Positions 8,855 through 21,423 of a DNA stretch of 64,000 nucleotides are shown here, piece after piece. Location of the stretch: assembly GCF_014838825.1 (NCBI RefSeq), contig NZ_JACYMO010000002.1, forward strand, positions 598,899-662,898, in the 5' to 3' direction. Below the pieces are notes generated by a model. It saw only the letters and a list, made by a program, of their open reading frames with translations, ran no database searches and had not been told where the DNA came from. The position numbers were made by a program, and so were the translations under genes. Origin of the DNA: Erwinia persicina. GTDB taxonomy: Bacteria > Pseudomonadota > Gammaproteobacteria > Enterobacterales > Enterobacteriaceae. Every line of letters begins with the position of its first letter. Position 1 is the first letter of the stretch.

Positions 8855-10054
8855 ATGGCAAGCGATCGTACTCTTTCTTCCCCACAACCCCCCGTCAGGC
8901 GCACCGCTTTTGAGGTGCTTGGTGCCATCAGCGTGGCGCATTTACTCAACGATATGATCCAGTCACTGATTCTGGCGATTTACCCGCTGCTGCGTGAGGA
9001 CTTTTCGCTGAGTTTTGTGCAGATAGGCCTGATCACGCTGACGTATCAGATGACCGCCTCGCTGTTACAGCCGCTGATTGGTTACTATACCGATAAGCAT
9101 CCTCAGCCCTGGTCACTGCCTGTCGGCATGGGGTTCACCTTGTGTGGTCTGGTTCTGCTGGCTATGGCCAGTAATTTCCCGACAATCCTGGTGGCGGCGG
9201 CGCTGGTGGGCACCGGATCCTCCGTTTTCCATCCTGAGTCATCGCGCGTGGCCCGCATGGCCTCCGGCGGGCGGCACGGCCTGGCGCAGTCACTGTTCCA
9301 GGTCGGTGGCAATCTGGGCAGCTCACTCGGTCCCCTGCTGGCAGCGCTGATTATCGCGCCGTACGGTCGCGGTAACGTTGCCTGGTTCTCGCTGGCAGCC
9401 CTGCTGGCCATTATTGTGCTGTTGCAGATCAGTCGCTGGTATCAGCATCAGAATCGCGTGACTAAAGGCCATGCTGCCCCGGTGGTCAGCACGCTGCCGC
9501 GTCGCCAGGTGGCGTTTGCCATAACCATTCTGCTGGTACTGGTATTCTCGAAGTATTTCTATCTCACCAGCCTCAGCAGTTATTACACCTTCTACCTGAT
9601 GCATAAATTCGGGCTTTCCGTGCAAAATGCCCAGCTCCATCTGTTTATGTTCCTGTTTGCCGTGGCGGCCGGTACTGTGGTGGGAGGACCGATTGGCGAC
9701 AGAATTGGCCGTAAGCGGGTGATTTGGGTGTCGATTCTGGGCGTTGCCCCCTTTACCCTGATGCTGCCCTGGGTCAACTTGTGGTGGACCGGTGCGCTGT
9801 CGGTGGTGATAGGCTTTATTCTGGCCTCAGCATTTTCAGCCATTCTGGTGTATGCCCAGGAGCTGATGCCCGGACGTATCGGTATGGTTTCCGGCCTGTT
9901 TTTCGGTTTCTCCTTCGGAATGGGTGGGCTGGGTGCCGCCGTGCTGGGGGTGGTGGCCGACCGTCATGGCATCGAGCTGGTCTATCAAATCTGCGCTTAC
10001 CTTCCCCTTCTGGGCATTCTTACGGCTTTCCTGCCTGATAACCGCCATAAATAG
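8855..10054 (+). CDS. fsr: Fsr, MFS efflux pump (fosmidomycin resistance family)
   Basis: The 399-residue protein has 12 predicted membrane segments and major-facilitator features (GYYTDKHPQPW after helix 2, GDRIGRKRVIW at the matching place in the second half). Sequence and neighbourhood (between ushA and ybaL) match Fsr, which exports fosmidomycin in E. coli. It is divergent from ushA with 174 bp between the starts. No strong Shine-Dalgarno is visible before the ATG. Confidence 0.9.
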   Translation: MASDRTLSSPQPPVRRTAFEVLGAISVAHLLNDMIQSLILAIYPLLREDFSLSFVQIGLITLTYQMTASLLQPLIGYYTDKHPQPWSLPVGMGFTLCGLVLLAMASNFPTILVAAALVGTGSSVFHPESSRVARMASGGRHGLAQSLFQVGGNLGSSLGPLLAALIIAPYGRGNVAWFSLAALLAIIVLLQISRWYQHQNRVTKGHAAPVVSTLPRRQVAFAITILLVLVFSKYFYLTSLSSYYTFYLMHKFGLSVQNAQLHLFMFLFAVAAGTVVGGPIGDRIGRKRVIWVSILGVAPFTLMLPWVNLWWTGALSVVIGFILASAFSAILVYAQELMPGRIGMVSGLFFGFSFGMGGLGAAVLGVVADRHGIELVYQICAYLPLLGILTAFLPDNRHK

Positions 10055-10061
10055 TCCCTTC

Positions 10062-10090
10062 CCGGTGCTAATCACTGTTTTTAGCACCGG
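10062..10090 (+). terminator. Hairpin after fsr
   Basis: CCGGTGCTAA (10062-10071) pairs with TTAGCACCGG (10081-10090) around a 9-nt loop, directly after the fsr stop. The following TTCATCC is only weakly T-rich. Confidence 0.55.
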
Positions 10091-10390
10091 TTCATCCTCC
10101 TGCAATGTCTGCCTTACACTCTGATAAGTGTATAAAATCGAACTCTCTGACAACTTTATCTCAGTAAATCATTTTTTTTGCCGTTATTACTCATAATGAC
10201 AAGCGTCATCCCGGAATATGCCATACACTAAAAACTTACAACTGGACACAATTACACTCTGAATGATTTGAGTTGCTCGATAACGGCAAACCTGCGGGTC
10301 TCCTGGAGCTACAGTCAGCGAAATGACCCGGTTGTCGCCAACGCCTCCGCAACTTGATGTATCAAGGGTATGCACATAAAGGAGACAGGC
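10091..10390. other. Gene-free stretch upstream of ybaL
   Basis: About 300 bp between the fsr hairpin and the ybaL start. I find no convincing gene on either strand; open frames here are short and lack coding character. The part nearest ybaL ends in AAAGGAG, the ybaL ribosome site. A promoter for ybaL is expected here but I cannot pick it with confidence. Confidence 0.5.
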
Positions 10391-12073
10391 ATGCATCACA
10401 CCACACCGCTTATCACCACTATCGTAGGAGGCTTAGTTCTCGCCTTCCTCTTCGGTATGCTGGCCAATCGTCTGCGCATTTCTCCTCTTGTCGGTTATCT
10501 TTTGGCTGGCGTCCTTGCCGGACCCTTTACACCGGGTTTTGTAGCAGACACGAATCTGGCCCCGGAACTGGCTGAACTGGGGGTGATCCTGCTGATGTTT
10601 GGCGTGGGTCTGCACTTCTCGCTGAAAGACCTGATGGCGGTAAAGTCGATTGCCATCCCCGGTGCCGTTGCACAAATCGCCGCCGCCACGCTGTTAGGCA
10701 TGGGGCTGTCGTGGGCGCTGGGATGGCCAATAATGACAGGTCTGGTGTTCGGGCTGTGCCTGTCCACCGCCAGCACCGTCGTGCTGCTGCGGGCACTTGA
10801 AGAGCGGCAGCTGATTGACAGCCAGCGTGGACAGATTGCTATTGGCTGGCTGATTGTGGAAGACCTGATGATGGTGCTGGCGCTGGTGCTGCTGCCTGCT
10901 CTCGCCGGACTGTTCGAAGAAGGAAATGCCAGCGTCACCACCATCATGATTGACCTGCTGATCACCATCGGCAAGGTGGTCGCCTTTATGGTACTGATGA
11001 TGGTCGTCGGACGCCGCGTGGTGCCGTGGATACTCGCCCGCAGTGCTGCCACCGGTTCACGCGAGCTGTTTACCCTCTCGGTGCTGGCACTGGCGCTGGG
11101 CATTGCCTTTGGTGCAGTCGAGTTCTTTGATGTTTCCTTTGCACTGGGTGCCTTCTTCGCCGGTATGGTGCTGAACGAATCTGAACTGAGCCACCGGGCG
11201 GCGCACGATACGCTGCCCCTGCGCGACGCCTTTGCCGTCCTGTTCTTCGTTTCCGTCGGCATGCTGTTTGACCCGATGATCCTGGTCCAGCAGCCGCTGG
11301 CCGTCCTGGGCGCGCTGGCGATTATCGTCTTCGGCAAATCCCTGGTCGCGCTGGCGCTGGTGATGCTGTTTGGCCACTCCAAACGCACCGCGCTGACCAT
11401 CTCCGTCAGCCTGGCCCAAATCGGGGAGTTCGCCTTTATTCTCGCCGGACTGGGCATCTCACTGAATATCTTACCGGAGAGCGGGCGTAACCTGGTGCTG
11501 GCAGGCGCTATCCTTTCGATCATGCTGAACCCGATCCTGTTTGCCGTACTGGAGCGCTATCTGCAAAAAACAGAAACCATCGAAGAGCAGACCATGGAAG
11601 AAGCTATTGAAGAAGAGAAACAGATCCCGGTTGACCTGTGCAATCACGCAGTGATTGTTGGTTTTGGCCGCGTCGGCAGCCTGCTGGGCAGCCGCCTGAT
11701 GGAAGCCGGTATTCCCATTGTGGTGGTGGAAAACAGCCGACCGCGCGTTGAGGCGCTGCGCGCACAGGGGATCAAAGCCGTGCTGGGCAATGCCGCGCGC
11801 AGTGACACGATGGCGCTCGCCCGTCTGGACTGTGCGCGCTGGCTGCTGCTGACGATCCCGAACGGTTATGAAGCCGGGGAAATTGTCACTGCCGCGCGGG
11901 AAACTCGCCCGAATATCGAGATTATCGCCCGCGCACATTATGACGATGAAGTGGATTACATCATGGAGCGCGGTGCAGATCGTGTGGTGATGGGCGAGCG
12001 GGAGATCGCGAACAGCATGCTGAATCTGCTGCTGTTGAGTCCGGTGGAAACCCCGGCGGAATGCCCGATTTAA
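10391..12073 (+). CDS. ybaL: YbaL, CPA2-family cation/proton antiporter with TrkA-N domain
   Basis: The 560-residue protein has an N-terminal membrane part of about 12 helices (residues 1-380) typical of monovalent cation:proton antiporter-2 proteins (STASTVVLLRALEERQ, VEFFDVSFALGAFFAGMVLNES). A cytoplasmic Rossmann TrkA-N domain follows, starting near VIVGFGRVGSLLG (about residue 417). This resembles KefB/KefC, but the physiological ion is not established. The start is placed at MHHTTPLITT because AAAGGAG precedes it and E. coli YbaL begins the same way; the frame is open 21 bases further. Confidence 0.92.
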   Translation: MHHTTPLITTIVGGLVLAFLFGMLANRLRISPLVGYLLAGVLAGPFTPGFVADTNLAPELAELGVILLMFGVGLHFSLKDLMAVKSIAIPGAVAQIAAATLLGMGLSWALGWPIMTGLVFGLCLSTASTVVLLRALEERQLIDSQRGQIAIGWLIVEDLMMVLALVLLPALAGLFEEGNASVTTIMIDLLITIGKVVAFMVLMMVVGRRVVPWILARSAATGSRELFTLSVLALALGIAFGAVEFFDVSFALGAFFAGMVLNESELSHRAAHDTLPLRDAFAVLFFVSVGMLFDPMILVQQPLAVLGALAIIVFGKSLVALALVMLFGHSKRTALTISVSLAQIGEFAFILAGLGISLNILPESGRNLVLAGAILSIMLNPILFAVLERYLQKTETIEEQTMEEAIEEEKQIPVDLCNHAVIVGFGRVGSLLGSRLMEAGIPIVVVENSRPRVEALRAQGIKAVLGNAARSDTMALARLDCARWLLLTIPNGYEAGEIVTAARETRPNIEIIARAHYDDEVDYIMERGADRVVMGEREIANSMLNLLLLSPVETPAECPI

Positions 12074-12082
12074 CGCTCTTCA

Positions 12083-12109
12083 GGGGCGGCCCTCTTTTCC
12101 GGTCGCCCC
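12083..12109. terminator. GC-rich hairpin between convergent ybaL and gsk
   Basis: GGGGCGGCC (12083-12091) pairs with GGTCGCCCC (12101-12109), with one G-T wobble and a 9-nt loop rich in T. A second hairpin, GGCATAA (12122-12128) with TTATGCC (12135-12141), lies next to the gsk stop. Together they probably end both converging transcripts. Confidence 0.5.
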
Positions 12110-12143
12110 GCTCCGATGACGGGCATAATCCTTCTTATGCCTC

Positions 12144-13448
12144 TTATCGTTCCCAGTAAGACTCTTCCAGGCTGTCTTCCCGTTCCGGCAGCCCGCGCGT
12201 CAGGCGCGGCGAATGTTGATTCAGTACCTGATAGCTCACGCGATTGGCATATTTACACACCTGCGCCAGCGAGGAGTAAGTGAGGTAGTTGCGCCCGTGC
12301 TTGCTCGAGTTTGGCACGTTGGAACGGTGAAAGTTATTGGCCGTAATATCGTGCAACAGCGCCGCCAGCGCGCCGTCCCCTGCCCCGTTCGTATTCATGA
12401 TCTTCTCCGGCCCACCCATGTAGGGCGCAATATGGGAAAATATACGCAAAGGCTGGGTACAGTCCTGATGGCGCATGGCGCGGCTGAACTCGTACTGGTT
12501 GAACTCAGGAATGGCCCCCGGCAGTAACGGATGCTGCGTAGTGCGCTTGCCGGACTCCTCGGTAAAGGCAGCCATATACAGGCCATTAGGCCCCGCCGTG
12601 CAAAGCACCAGATCCACCCAGTCGAGGGCAATGTTTGCCGCCTGCAGCGGGTCCTGTTCGCCGGTCAGTTCGAACGCCTCATCCTCGTTCATCGCCACCA
12701 CAGAGACGTGCTCGCGCAGGAAATCACGCCAGAACTGCGGATTATCCGCAATGACGTATTTGGTGCCCAGCGTCAGTACCACCGGGACGTTGTGCTTCTT
12801 CGCCCAGTGGATCGCCTGCATGGTCGCCGCCGGCATCGGCTCGCCCGGCTTGCAGCGCACCAGATACGAGGTCAGCACCAGCGCCGAAGCCCCGGCAATG
12901 ACCTCCTCAGGAATACTCTGCGGATGCAGCTGGTTCATCATCCCCGGACTGATGGCAAAGGTGCGCTCACCATTATCGCCAATCAGGGTAAAACAGCGGC
13001 CAATCGCCCCGTCCACGCCCTGCAGATAGTTCAGGTCGGTCCGGCTGGAGGTATTACACAGATAACGGTACGCGTAACCGCCAATCTGGACGTTGTTGCA
13101 CATCACGCCCAGCAGCACCGAACGGTCATCGGCCAGGACCGAATAGTTGTGCAGCGTATTACCGATGGTGCCACCAGCAAACTGGTGAGTGATCAGATTA
13201 TGGGCAACCAGCTCGGCATAGAGCGCCTCGGCAACGTCATCTTCAATCACCAGCGAGTGGCCGAGGCTCAGGCCATAGCGCGTCACAAAGTCATCGTCGA
13301 CCTTCGCTTCAATGTCGACCAGAATCTGATCGATACCGACAATCCAGCTGTTCGCTGCATCATTTTCCGGCTGAACCGGCTGCAGCAGGGGATCGCGGGC
13401 GCTGACGGGGAAATAGTGTTTAGATTTACGCTTACCGGGGAATTTCAT
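12144..13448 (-). CDS. gsk: Gsk, inosine-guanosine kinase
   Basis: The 434-residue protein is a PfkB-family nucleoside kinase that phosphorylates guanosine and inosine with ATP in purine salvage. The C-terminal signature NTNGAGDGALAALLHD carries the catalytic aspartate in the GAGD anion hole; an N-terminal GGTIGNTLHNYSVL glycine motif is present. Length equals E. coli Gsk. E. coli has aes between gsk and hemH; here hemH follows directly. Guanosine salvage is also relevant to the thioguanine-type cluster a few kilobases away, since that pathway works on guanine nucleotides (inference). Confidence 0.95.
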   Translation of the reverse strand: MKFPGKRKSKHYFPVSARDPLLQPVQPENDAANSWIVGIDQILVDIEAKVDDDFVTRYGLSLGHSLVIEDDVAEALYAELVAHNLITHQFAGGTIGNTLHNYSVLADDRSVLLGVMCNNVQIGGYAYRYLCNTSSRTDLNYLQGVDGAIGRCFTLIGDNGERTFAISPGMMNQLHPQSIPEEVIAGASALVLTSYLVRCKPGEPMPAATMQAIHWAKKHNVPVVLTLGTKYVIADNPQFWRDFLREHVSVVAMNEDEAFELTGEQDPLQAANIALDWVDLVLCTAGPNGLYMAAFTEESGKRTTQHPLLPGAIPEFNQYEFSRAMRHQDCTQPLRIFSHIAPYMGGPEKIMNTNGAGDGALAALLHDITANNFHRSNVPNSSKHGRNYLTYSSLAQVCKYANRVSYQVLNQHSPRLTRGLPEREDSLEESYWER

Positions 13449-13471
13449 AATTGCAGGCTACAAGAGAGGAT

Positions 13472-13502
13472 CAGAGCGCAATCATAGCACAATTGCGCTC
13501 TG
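13472..13502 (-). terminator. Hairpin between hemH and gsk
   Basis: CAGAGCGCAAT (13472-13482) pairs perfectly with ATTGCGCTCTG (13492-13502). It lies after hemH and before gsk, both on the minus strand. No T-run follows on that strand, so it may be a weak terminator or an RNA-processing site. Confidence 0.45.
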
Positions 13503-13535
13503 TGACGATCCGGGGACAAGGGCTGCCCCACGGTT

Positions 13536-14495
13536 TTAGCGGTGCTGGTTGACCAGTTCCAGCATCATGGTGACATGTTCTTCGTCATCATTCAGCGCCG
13601 GAATGTACTCAAACCGCGTACCGCCTGCATGCAGGAAGATTTCACGGTTTTCTCCGTTGATCTCTTCCAGCGTTTCCAGGCAGTCAGAGGAGAAACCCGG
13701 GCTCATTATCTGCACGTGCTTCACGCCCTTGGCGGGCAGTGATTTCATGGTTTCATCGGTGTAAGGCATCAGCCATGGCTCACGACCAAAGCGCGACTGG
13801 AAGGTCAGCATGGCTTCGCTGCTGCCCAGTCCGAGTGACGCGGTCAGCGCGTTAAAGGTGTCGTAACAGCGCTGCGGATAGTCATCGCCTTCATTGGCAA
13901 AACGCTGCGGGATACCGTGGAATGAGGTGACCAGCAGGTCGGGCTTGCCGTGCTGCGCAAAAGAACGCTCCACCGACGCTTTCAGCGCGGCAATATAGGC
14001 CGGGTGCTCAGCGTAGTCGCGGATGAAGTGTACGGAAGGCAAGCTACGATAACCGGCAAAGACCTCGGTAATACCGTCCCACACGGCGGCCACCGTCGAG
14101 CAGGAAAACTGCGGATAGAGCGGCAGCACGATTAAACGCGTAACACCCTGCTGCATCAGGCTGTCGATGGCGCTTTTCAGGCTCGGATTACCGTAGCTCA
14201 TCCCCAGTTCTACCGGCATATCCAGTCTGGCAGCCAGCGCATCGCGCTGACGCTTGCTGAAGACCAGCAGCGGAGAGCCATCGTCCATCCACACGGAAGC
14301 ATACAGCTTCGCCACGCGAGGGGAACGGATCGGAAGGATCCCAAGATTCAGGATTGGCCACCATAGCCAGCGCGGAGAGTCGACCACGCGCTTATCGCTA
14401 AGGAACTGTTTAAGGTAACGTTTTACGGCAGGTGTCGTTGGGGCATCTGGGGTGCCTAAATTAACCAGTAATACGCCAGGCTTATCTTGCCTCAT
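13536..14495 (-). CDS. hemH: HemH, ferrochelatase
   Basis: The 319-residue protein inserts Fe2+ into protoporphyrin IX, the last step of haem synthesis, at the inner membrane. It shows [14 protein letters not shown] at the N-terminus, [14 protein letters not shown] with the metal-binding histidine, and [15 protein letters not shown] with the catalytic glutamate. Length matches E. coli HemH. It lies 116 bp downstream of adk with a hairpin between them. Confidence 0.96.
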   Translation of the reverse strand: MRQDKPGVLLVNLGTPDAPTTPAVKRYLKQFLSDKRVVDSPRWLWWPILNLGILPIRSPRVAKLYASVWMDDGSPLLVFSKRQRDALAARLDMPVELGMSYGNPSLKSAIDSLMQQGVTRLIVLPLYPQFSCSTVAAVWDGITEVFAGYRSLPSVHFIRDYAEHPAYIAALKASVERSFAQHGKPDLLVTSFHGIPQRFANEGDDYPQRCYDTFNALTASLGLGSSEAMLTFQSRFGREPWLMPYTDETMKSLPAKGVKHVQIMSPGFSSDCLETLEEINGENREIFLHAGGTRFEYIPALNDDEEHVTMMLELVNQHR

Positions 14496-14582
14496 TGTTA
14501 TTCCTTTTTACGGCATCGTCGGGGGATGAAACGAGACTTATTCTAGCGGAAAAAAGCGGGGGATAAACCAATTGCTGCAATT

Positions 14583-14604
14583 GAGCCAGGGGGAACCCTG
14601 GCTC
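14583..14604 (-). terminator. Hairpin after adk
   Basis: GAGCCAGGG (14583-14591), loop GGAA, CCCTGGCTC (14596-14604), placed 8 bp past the adk stop. On the minus strand it is followed by AATTGCAGCAATT rather than a long T-run, so read-through to hemH is possible. Confidence 0.6.
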
Positions 14605-14611
14605 AGCGGCA

Positions 14612-15349
<738 letters not shown>

Positions 15350-16252
15350 TTAACCTGCATCCGCATAGCGTTGCAGCGCCCCCTGGCGACGGGCGTAAAG
15401 AGACTGAGAAAGCACCGCAATGATGATAATCGCCCCACCAATAACTGCATGAATTGTAGGCACTTCGTCCATAAACAGATACATCCACAGCGGCGCAAGC
15501 GCCGTTTCAAGCAGCAAAAACAGCCCGGCGTTGGCCGGCGAGACAAAACGCGTGGATAACGTGATTAACCCCATGGCCAGCGGCATAATCAGCGCCCCTT
15601 CAGCGATCACCCAGCCATATTGCGCGGCGGATAACACTTTCAGACTATCGGCCATGTTGGCGTCGGGCCAGAGCAGGATTAACACCGATGCCAGCACCGC
15701 CCCCAGGGAGGGCAATCCGGCCGTGCCGCCGCTGACGCGGGAGGTAAAGCTAAACGCCAGTGCCATCGATACCGCCGTGCCCAACGCATAAACATTGGCG
15801 ATACCGCTGTGACCGAGACCGCGCCCCGACATCACAATCACCACGCCCGCGATCCCCGCCAGCGAGGCCAGCATCACGCTGCGATCGATCGCCACTTTGA
15901 AGAACAAACGGCCGATCAGCGCAGAAATAAACGGCGTTGACGAGATGATCACCAATACCGTAGCAACGTTGCCCCGGTTCAGTGCGTTAACGAAGCAGGC
16001 CGACGCGATACAAAAAAACAGCGCCGACAGAACATTGTCTTTGGTCAGCCAGGGCGTGCCGAGGGTGCTGCGGCTCTGCCGCCAGAACGCCCACATCAGC
16101 ATACAGACGCCCCACATGCAGAGACCGCGCAGTACGACGATCAGCCAGGAGTTTTCAATGCCCATCATGCGGATGAAAACGGAATCCGTACTGAGGATCA
16201 CGCCGCCCAGCAGGCCAATTACGTTGCCATTTATGCTCAAGGTGCTTTTCAT
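15350..16252 (-). CDS. ycfD: EamA/DMT-family exporter of the thioguanine-type cluster (YcfD-like)
   Basis: The 300-residue protein has ten predicted membrane helices in two EamA halves (drug/metabolite transporter superfamily). It is the last gene of a four-gene minus-strand run; its ATG overlaps the stop of the preceding gene (AATGA), and GGGAGG stands six bases before the ATG. In the Erwinia amylovora 6-thioguanine cluster ycfABCD, the fourth gene encodes a transporter, and gene order and protein types match here. It probably exports the product and so protects the cell. The symbol follows the Erwinia cluster and is unrelated to E. coli ycfD. Confidence 0.8.
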   Translation of the reverse strand: MKSTLSINGNVIGLLGGVILSTDSVFIRMMGIENSWLIVVLRGLCMWGVCMLMWAFWRQSRSTLGTPWLTKDNVLSALFFCIASACFVNALNRGNVATVLVIISSTPFISALIGRLFFKVAIDRSVMLASLAGIAGVVIVMSGRGLGHSGIANVYALGTAVSMALAFSFTSRVSGGTAGLPSLGAVLASVLILLWPDANMADSLKVLSAAQYGWVIAEGALIMPLAMGLITLSTRFVSPANAGLFLLLETALAPLWMYLFMDEVPTIHAVIGGAIIIIAVLSQSLYARRQGALQRYADAG

Positions 16253-17124
16253 TTCGCCTCCCACAGTGCGCAAAGCGCCCGTTCAACCTGCTGCGTCATA
16301 TCCACCGGTTTACTGCCGTCTCCCCGCGCCCAGCAGGAGATCCGCAGGGTTTTAGCCTGCGGAAAATAGCTGGCCCCTGCCGCTTTTACCTGCTGCTGTA
16401 CTTCCTCGCTAAGGGCCGGCACGGGAAAACAGCTAAAGGGTAAGCCTGGGGCGCTGATGGAAGTAAAGTCCAGGCCGCCCACGTCCTTCAGCGCGACCGT
16501 CCCGACCTTTGCCACGTTATAGGGCTGCCAGCCGGTGCTACGCACGTTATCCAGAGCTTCCAGCAGCGGTTTGGCCGATGACGTTGACTCTTCAAACAGT
16601 CGCAGCTCGCTGCGCATCAGGGTGCTGAAATCCTCCGGACGCAGAGCAATGACCGCCAGTCCGATGGTCAGTGAGGCATGCTTGTGCAGGGGCGCGACGA
16701 AGATCGAGCTATCGGCTGTCAGTTCGCTATGGCGGTTGGTCGCAAAGCTGTGGGAGGCATCCACCACCCCTTTGCCTTTGCTGTCTTTCAGGCTGTTCAC
16801 TTCCCCGGTATAGGGATTCACGTGAGTAATGATCGGCACGCTGCCTGGCCCGGTAAAATGGGAGGACGGCGGACTGAAAAGCTCAGTAATAGGCTGATAG
16901 TGCGCGTGTTTTGCCAGGCAGAGCGTGGTCTCCTGCTTATGGAACAGGTGTGACAGGATCACCAGACCGACGCGGACTGACTGGACGAAAAACAGATCGT
17001 ACTCTTCCAGTCGGTAAATACGGGTCAGCTCTTCCCGGAGTTCATCTTTCAGCATAGCGACTCGCTTATAAAACCGATCGCCATGAATCTGTTGTAGCTG
17101 GGGGGAAAGTGAGGATGCGTCCAT
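16249..17124 (-). CDS. ycfC: PLP-dependent cysteine lyase-like enzyme, sulfur donor (YcfC-like)
   Basis: The 291-residue protein shows a fold-type I PLP enzyme core: VVDASHSF (Asp122 for the pyridine nitrogen, His125 stacking on the ring) and, 23 residues on, [16 protein letters not shown] with Lys148 as the likely Schiff-base lysine. This is the pattern of cysteine desulfurase/lyase-like class V enzymes, though shorter than usual. In the published 6-thioguanine pathway YcfC mobilises sulfur from L-cysteine for YcfA. The start shares one base with the NUDIX stop (TAATG) and the stop overlaps the EamA gene, so the genes are translationally coupled. Confidence 0.8.
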   Translation of the reverse strand: MDASSLSPQLQQIHGDRFYKRVAMLKDELREELTRIYRLEEYDLFFVQSVRVGLVILSHLFHKQETTLCLAKHAHYQPITELFSPPSSHFTGPGSVPIITHVNPYTGEVNSLKDSKGKGVVDASHSFATNRHSELTADSSIFVAPLHKHASLTIGLAVIALRPEDFSTLMRSELRLFEESTSSAKPLLEALDNVRSTGWQPYNVAKVGTVALKDVGGLDFTSISAPGLPFSCFPVPALSEEVQQQVKAAGASYFPQAKTLRISCWARGDGSKPVDMTQQVERALCALWEAK

Positions 17125-17522
17125 TAGTTGATCAACTCTTGCTGGAAAAGCAGTGGCATAACGTTATCGCGGAAGATCGACCCGACCGCGATTTCACAAG
17201 GGGGTTTGCGGTAGTTCACCCACGCAATTTCTTCTATTTCGCTGCCCGCGCGGGGCTGACCGGCAATGTCTACGTGGTAGACGTGATTTTCAATGGCCAT
17301 GGCTTCGAATTCAGCCTTGCCGTGAAACAGGCCAAACGGCCGGAAACTTTTAATCTGCACGCCCAGCTCTTCCTGCAGTTCACGCTTCAGGCAGCTCAGG
17401 TGATCTTCTCCGGCCAGCGGCTTACCACCGGGGGAAATAAAAATGCCGGTGCCCCGCTTGCGGGTCAGCAGCAGGGAACGCTGGTAAATAATAATGGCGG
17501 CACATTTAACGATTATTTTCAT
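17124..17522 (-). CDS. ycfB: NUDIX hydrolase of the thioguanine-type cluster (YcfB-like)
   Basis: The 132-residue protein is a single NUDIX domain with a perfect box: G-x5-E-x7-REL-Q-EE-L-G-V at about residues 33-55 (GKPLAGE...RELQEELGV). NUDIX enzymes cleave nucleoside phosphates or diphosphates linked to another moiety. In the Erwinia cluster the second gene is of this type and is thought to act on the thiolated nucleotide; the exact reaction here is inferred. It overlaps the PLP-enzyme gene by one base and is separated from the PP-loop gene upstream by 53 bp holding a strong hairpin. Confidence 0.8.
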   Translation of the reverse strand: MKIIVKCAAIIIYQRSLLLTRKRGTGIFISPGGKPLAGEDHLSCLKRELQEELGVQIKSFRPFGLFHGKAEFEAMAIENHVYHVDIAGQPRAGSEIEEIAWVNYRKPPCEIAVGSIFRDNVMPLLFQQELIN

Positions 17523-17533
17523 CGCAGGCTCCG

Positions 17534-17561
17534 GGTGGCGTAATCCACGGGTTACGCCACC
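17534..17561 (-). other. Strong hairpin between ycfA- and ycfB-like genes
   Basis: A 10-bp stem (17534-17543 with 17552-17561) around an 8-nt loop fills most of the gap between the first and second genes of the operon. No T-run follows on the minus strand. It may act as an mRNA processing or stabilising element, giving more of the first gene's product than of the rest. Confidence 0.6.
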
Positions 17562-17575
17562 TCTGACAGTCAGAT

Positions 17576-19363
<1,788 letters not shown>

Positions 19364-19415
19364 TACCAGGCGGGCGACCTGTATTGCGGACGCCCCTGCC
19401 CGGTGACGGCAAGCT

Positions 19416-19442
19416 GGGCGGACCTGAACAGAGGGTCCGCCC
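19416..19442. terminator. Hairpin between convergent LysR gene and htpG
   Basis: GGGCGGACC (19416-19424) pairs with GGTCCGCCC (19434-19442) around a 9-nt loop in the 86-bp gap between two converging genes. No long T-run is present on either strand. Confidence 0.5.
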
Positions 19443-19449
19443 GGCGTGG

Positions 19450-21324
19450 TTAACCCAGCAGCAGCTGGTTCATACGGCGGATAAACTGATTCGGATCGTC
19501 CAGCGACCCTTTCTCCGCCAGCAGCGCCTGCTCCAGCAGCAACTCGATCCACTCGGCAAAGCGACCTTCGTCCTCAGTGTCAGCGGCGCGTTTCACCAGC
19601 GGGTGATCCGGGTTAAGTTCAAACAGGTATTTGACTTCCGGCACGTCCTGACCGGCAGCGGCGAAAAGCTTCGCCATCTGGGTAGTCATCTCGTTCGCTT
19701 CGGTGGTGACGATCGCCGGCGTATCGGTCAGACGGTGCGTCAGACGCACTTCCTTGACGCGCTCACCCAGCAGCGTTTTCACCCGTCCGACGAACGGCTC
19801 CAGCGCTTTTTCTGCTTCTTTCTGCTCTTCGGTTTCCTCATCAGCCAGTTTGCTTAATGCCTCATCGGCTTTACTGACGGACTGGAAACTCTTGCCATCG
19901 AATTCGGTCAGGTAGCTCATCATCCATTCGTCGATGCGGTCGGAGAGCAGCAGAACCTCGATACCTTTCTTACGGAACAGCTCCAGGTGCGGACTGCTTT
20001 TCGCGGCGGCATAGCTGTCGGCCGTGATGTAGTAAATCTTCTCCTGGCCTTCTACCATGCGGCTGACATAGTCTTCCAGCGACACGGTTTGCGCCGGGCC
20101 TTCGCTACTGGTGCTGGCGAAACGCAGCAGTTTTGCAATGGTTTCCGCGTTGCTGCTGTCTTCTGCCGGACCTTCTTTCAGGACCAGGCCAAACTGCTGC
20201 CAGAATGACTGATATTTTGCTTCGTCATCCTTCGCCACTTTTTCCAGCATCTGCAGGGAACGCTTAGTCAGCGCTCCGCGCAGGCTCTGGGTAATGCGGC
20301 TGTCCTGCAGGATCTCACGCGAAACGTTCAGCGGCAGGTCGTTGGAGTCGATCAGGCCTTTTACGAAACGCAGATAGTTCGGCATGAACTGCTCCGCGTC
20401 GTCCATGATGAACACGCGCTGTACGTACAGCTTCAGGCCGTGCTTATGGTCACGGTTCCACATATCCCACGGAGCCTGCGCCGGGATGTACAGCAGACTG
20501 GTGTACTCCTGCTTGCCTTCCACCCGGTTGTGGCTCCACGTCAGCGGATCGGTGAAGTCATGGGCAACGTGCTTGTAGAACTCTTTGTATTCGTCTTCAC
20601 TGATGTCAGACTTGTTACGCGTCCACAGCGCCTGGGCTTTGTTGATCTTTTCCCATGTGGTGGTGTTGTCTTCTTCGTTATGGGTTTCGATCTCTACCGG
20701 CAGTGCAATATGGTCGGAGTACTTACTGATGATGCTGCGCACGCGCCAGGCATCGAGGAATTCATCTTCACCTTCGCGCAGATACAGGGTAATTTCGGTG
20801 CCACGGTCTGCTTTTTCAATATCGGCAATGGTGTATTCACCTTCACCGGCAGACTCCCAGAACACCCCTTCGGATGCCGCAGCGCCTGCAGCACGGGTGC
20901 GGACTGACACTTTATCCGCCACGATAAACGCCGAGTAGAAGCCCACGCCGAACTGGCCAATCAGCTGGCTGTCTTTTGCCTGGTCGGAACCGAGAGATTC
21001 CAGGAAAGATTTTGTCCCGGATTTGGCAATGGTCCCCAGGTTCTCAATGACTTCTTCACGACGCATCCCGATGCCGTTATCACTCAGGGTCAGGGTACGC
21101 TTTTCCTTATCGACGGACACCCGGACGCGCAGATCGCCGTCGCCTTCATAAAGATCCGGCGTGGATAACGCACGGAAGCGCAGCTTATCAGCAGCATCTG
21201 AGGCGTTGGAGATCAGCTCACGCAGGAAGATTTCTTTATTTGAATAGAGTGAGTGGATCATCAGGTGCAGAAGCTGTTTTACCTCTGACTGGAAGCCACG
21301 GGTCTCTTGTCCTTTCATGGTCAT
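19450..21324 (-). CDS. htpG: HtpG, Hsp90-family chaperone
   Basis: The 624-residue protein has an N-terminal GHKL ATPase domain ([59 protein letters not shown]), a middle domain ([38 protein letters not shown]) and a dimerising C-terminal domain. Length equals E. coli HtpG. It is transcribed from a heat-shock type promoter upstream. In E. coli it lies next to adk; here the ycf-type cluster separates them. Confidence 0.97.
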   Translation of the reverse strand: MTMKGQETRGFQSEVKQLLHLMIHSLYSNKEIFLRELISNASDAADKLRFRALSTPDLYEGDGDLRVRVSVDKEKRTLTLSDNGIGMRREEVIENLGTIAKSGTKSFLESLGSDQAKDSQLIGQFGVGFYSAFIVADKVSVRTRAAGAAASEGVFWESAGEGEYTIADIEKADRGTEITLYLREGEDEFLDAWRVRSIISKYSDHIALPVEIETHNEEDNTTTWEKINKAQALWTRNKSDISEDEYKEFYKHVAHDFTDPLTWSHNRVEGKQEYTSLLYIPAQAPWDMWNRDHKHGLKLYVQRVFIMDDAEQFMPNYLRFVKGLIDSNDLPLNVSREILQDSRITQSLRGALTKRSLQMLEKVAKDDEAKYQSFWQQFGLVLKEGPAEDSSNAETIAKLLRFASTSSEGPAQTVSLEDYVSRMVEGQEKIYYITADSYAAAKSSPHLELFRKKGIEVLLLSDRIDEWMMSYLTEFDGKSFQSVSKADEALSKLADEETEEQKEAEKALEPFVGRVKTLLGERVKEVRLTHRLTDTPAIVTTEANEMTTQMAKLFAAAGQDVPEVKYLFELNPDHPLVKRAADTEDEGRFAEWIELLLEQALLAEKGSLDDPNQFIRRMNQLLLG

Positions 21325-21365
21325 TGCTACCTCAACTAAAAACAGATGATGAACGTTGAGGTATT

Positions 21366-21393
21366 AAATGGGGGTGGTAAAAAGGATTTCAAG
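21366..21393 (-). promoter_or_regulatory. Sigma-32 (heat-shock) promoter of htpG
   Basis: On the minus strand, CTTGAAA (21393-21387) and CCCCATTT (21373-21366) are separated by 13 nt, close to the sigma-32 consensus, about 40 bp upstream of the htpG start. Confidence 0.85.
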
Positions 21394-21394
21394 A

Positions 21395-21415
21395 CGGCAC
21401 GAAGGGCTCGTGCCG
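21395..21415 (-). terminator. Hairpin after recR
   Basis: CGGCACGA (21395-21402) pairs with TCGTGCCG (21408-21415) with a 5-nt loop, directly after the recR stop on the minus strand. The next bases TCTTGAAATCCTTTTT are only partly T-rich and hold the htpG -35 box. Confidence 0.55.
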
Positions 21416-21423
21416 CTGATTGT

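Noticed and set aside
10495..11523. 342-codon open frame on the minus strand
   Set aside because: It lies entirely opposite ybaL, has a Ser/Thr/Arg-rich nonsense composition and no ribosome site; it is a shadow of the real gene.
12531..13487. 318-codon open frame on the plus strand
   Set aside because: Opposite gsk, His/Arg/Gln-rich, no start signal; antisense shadow.
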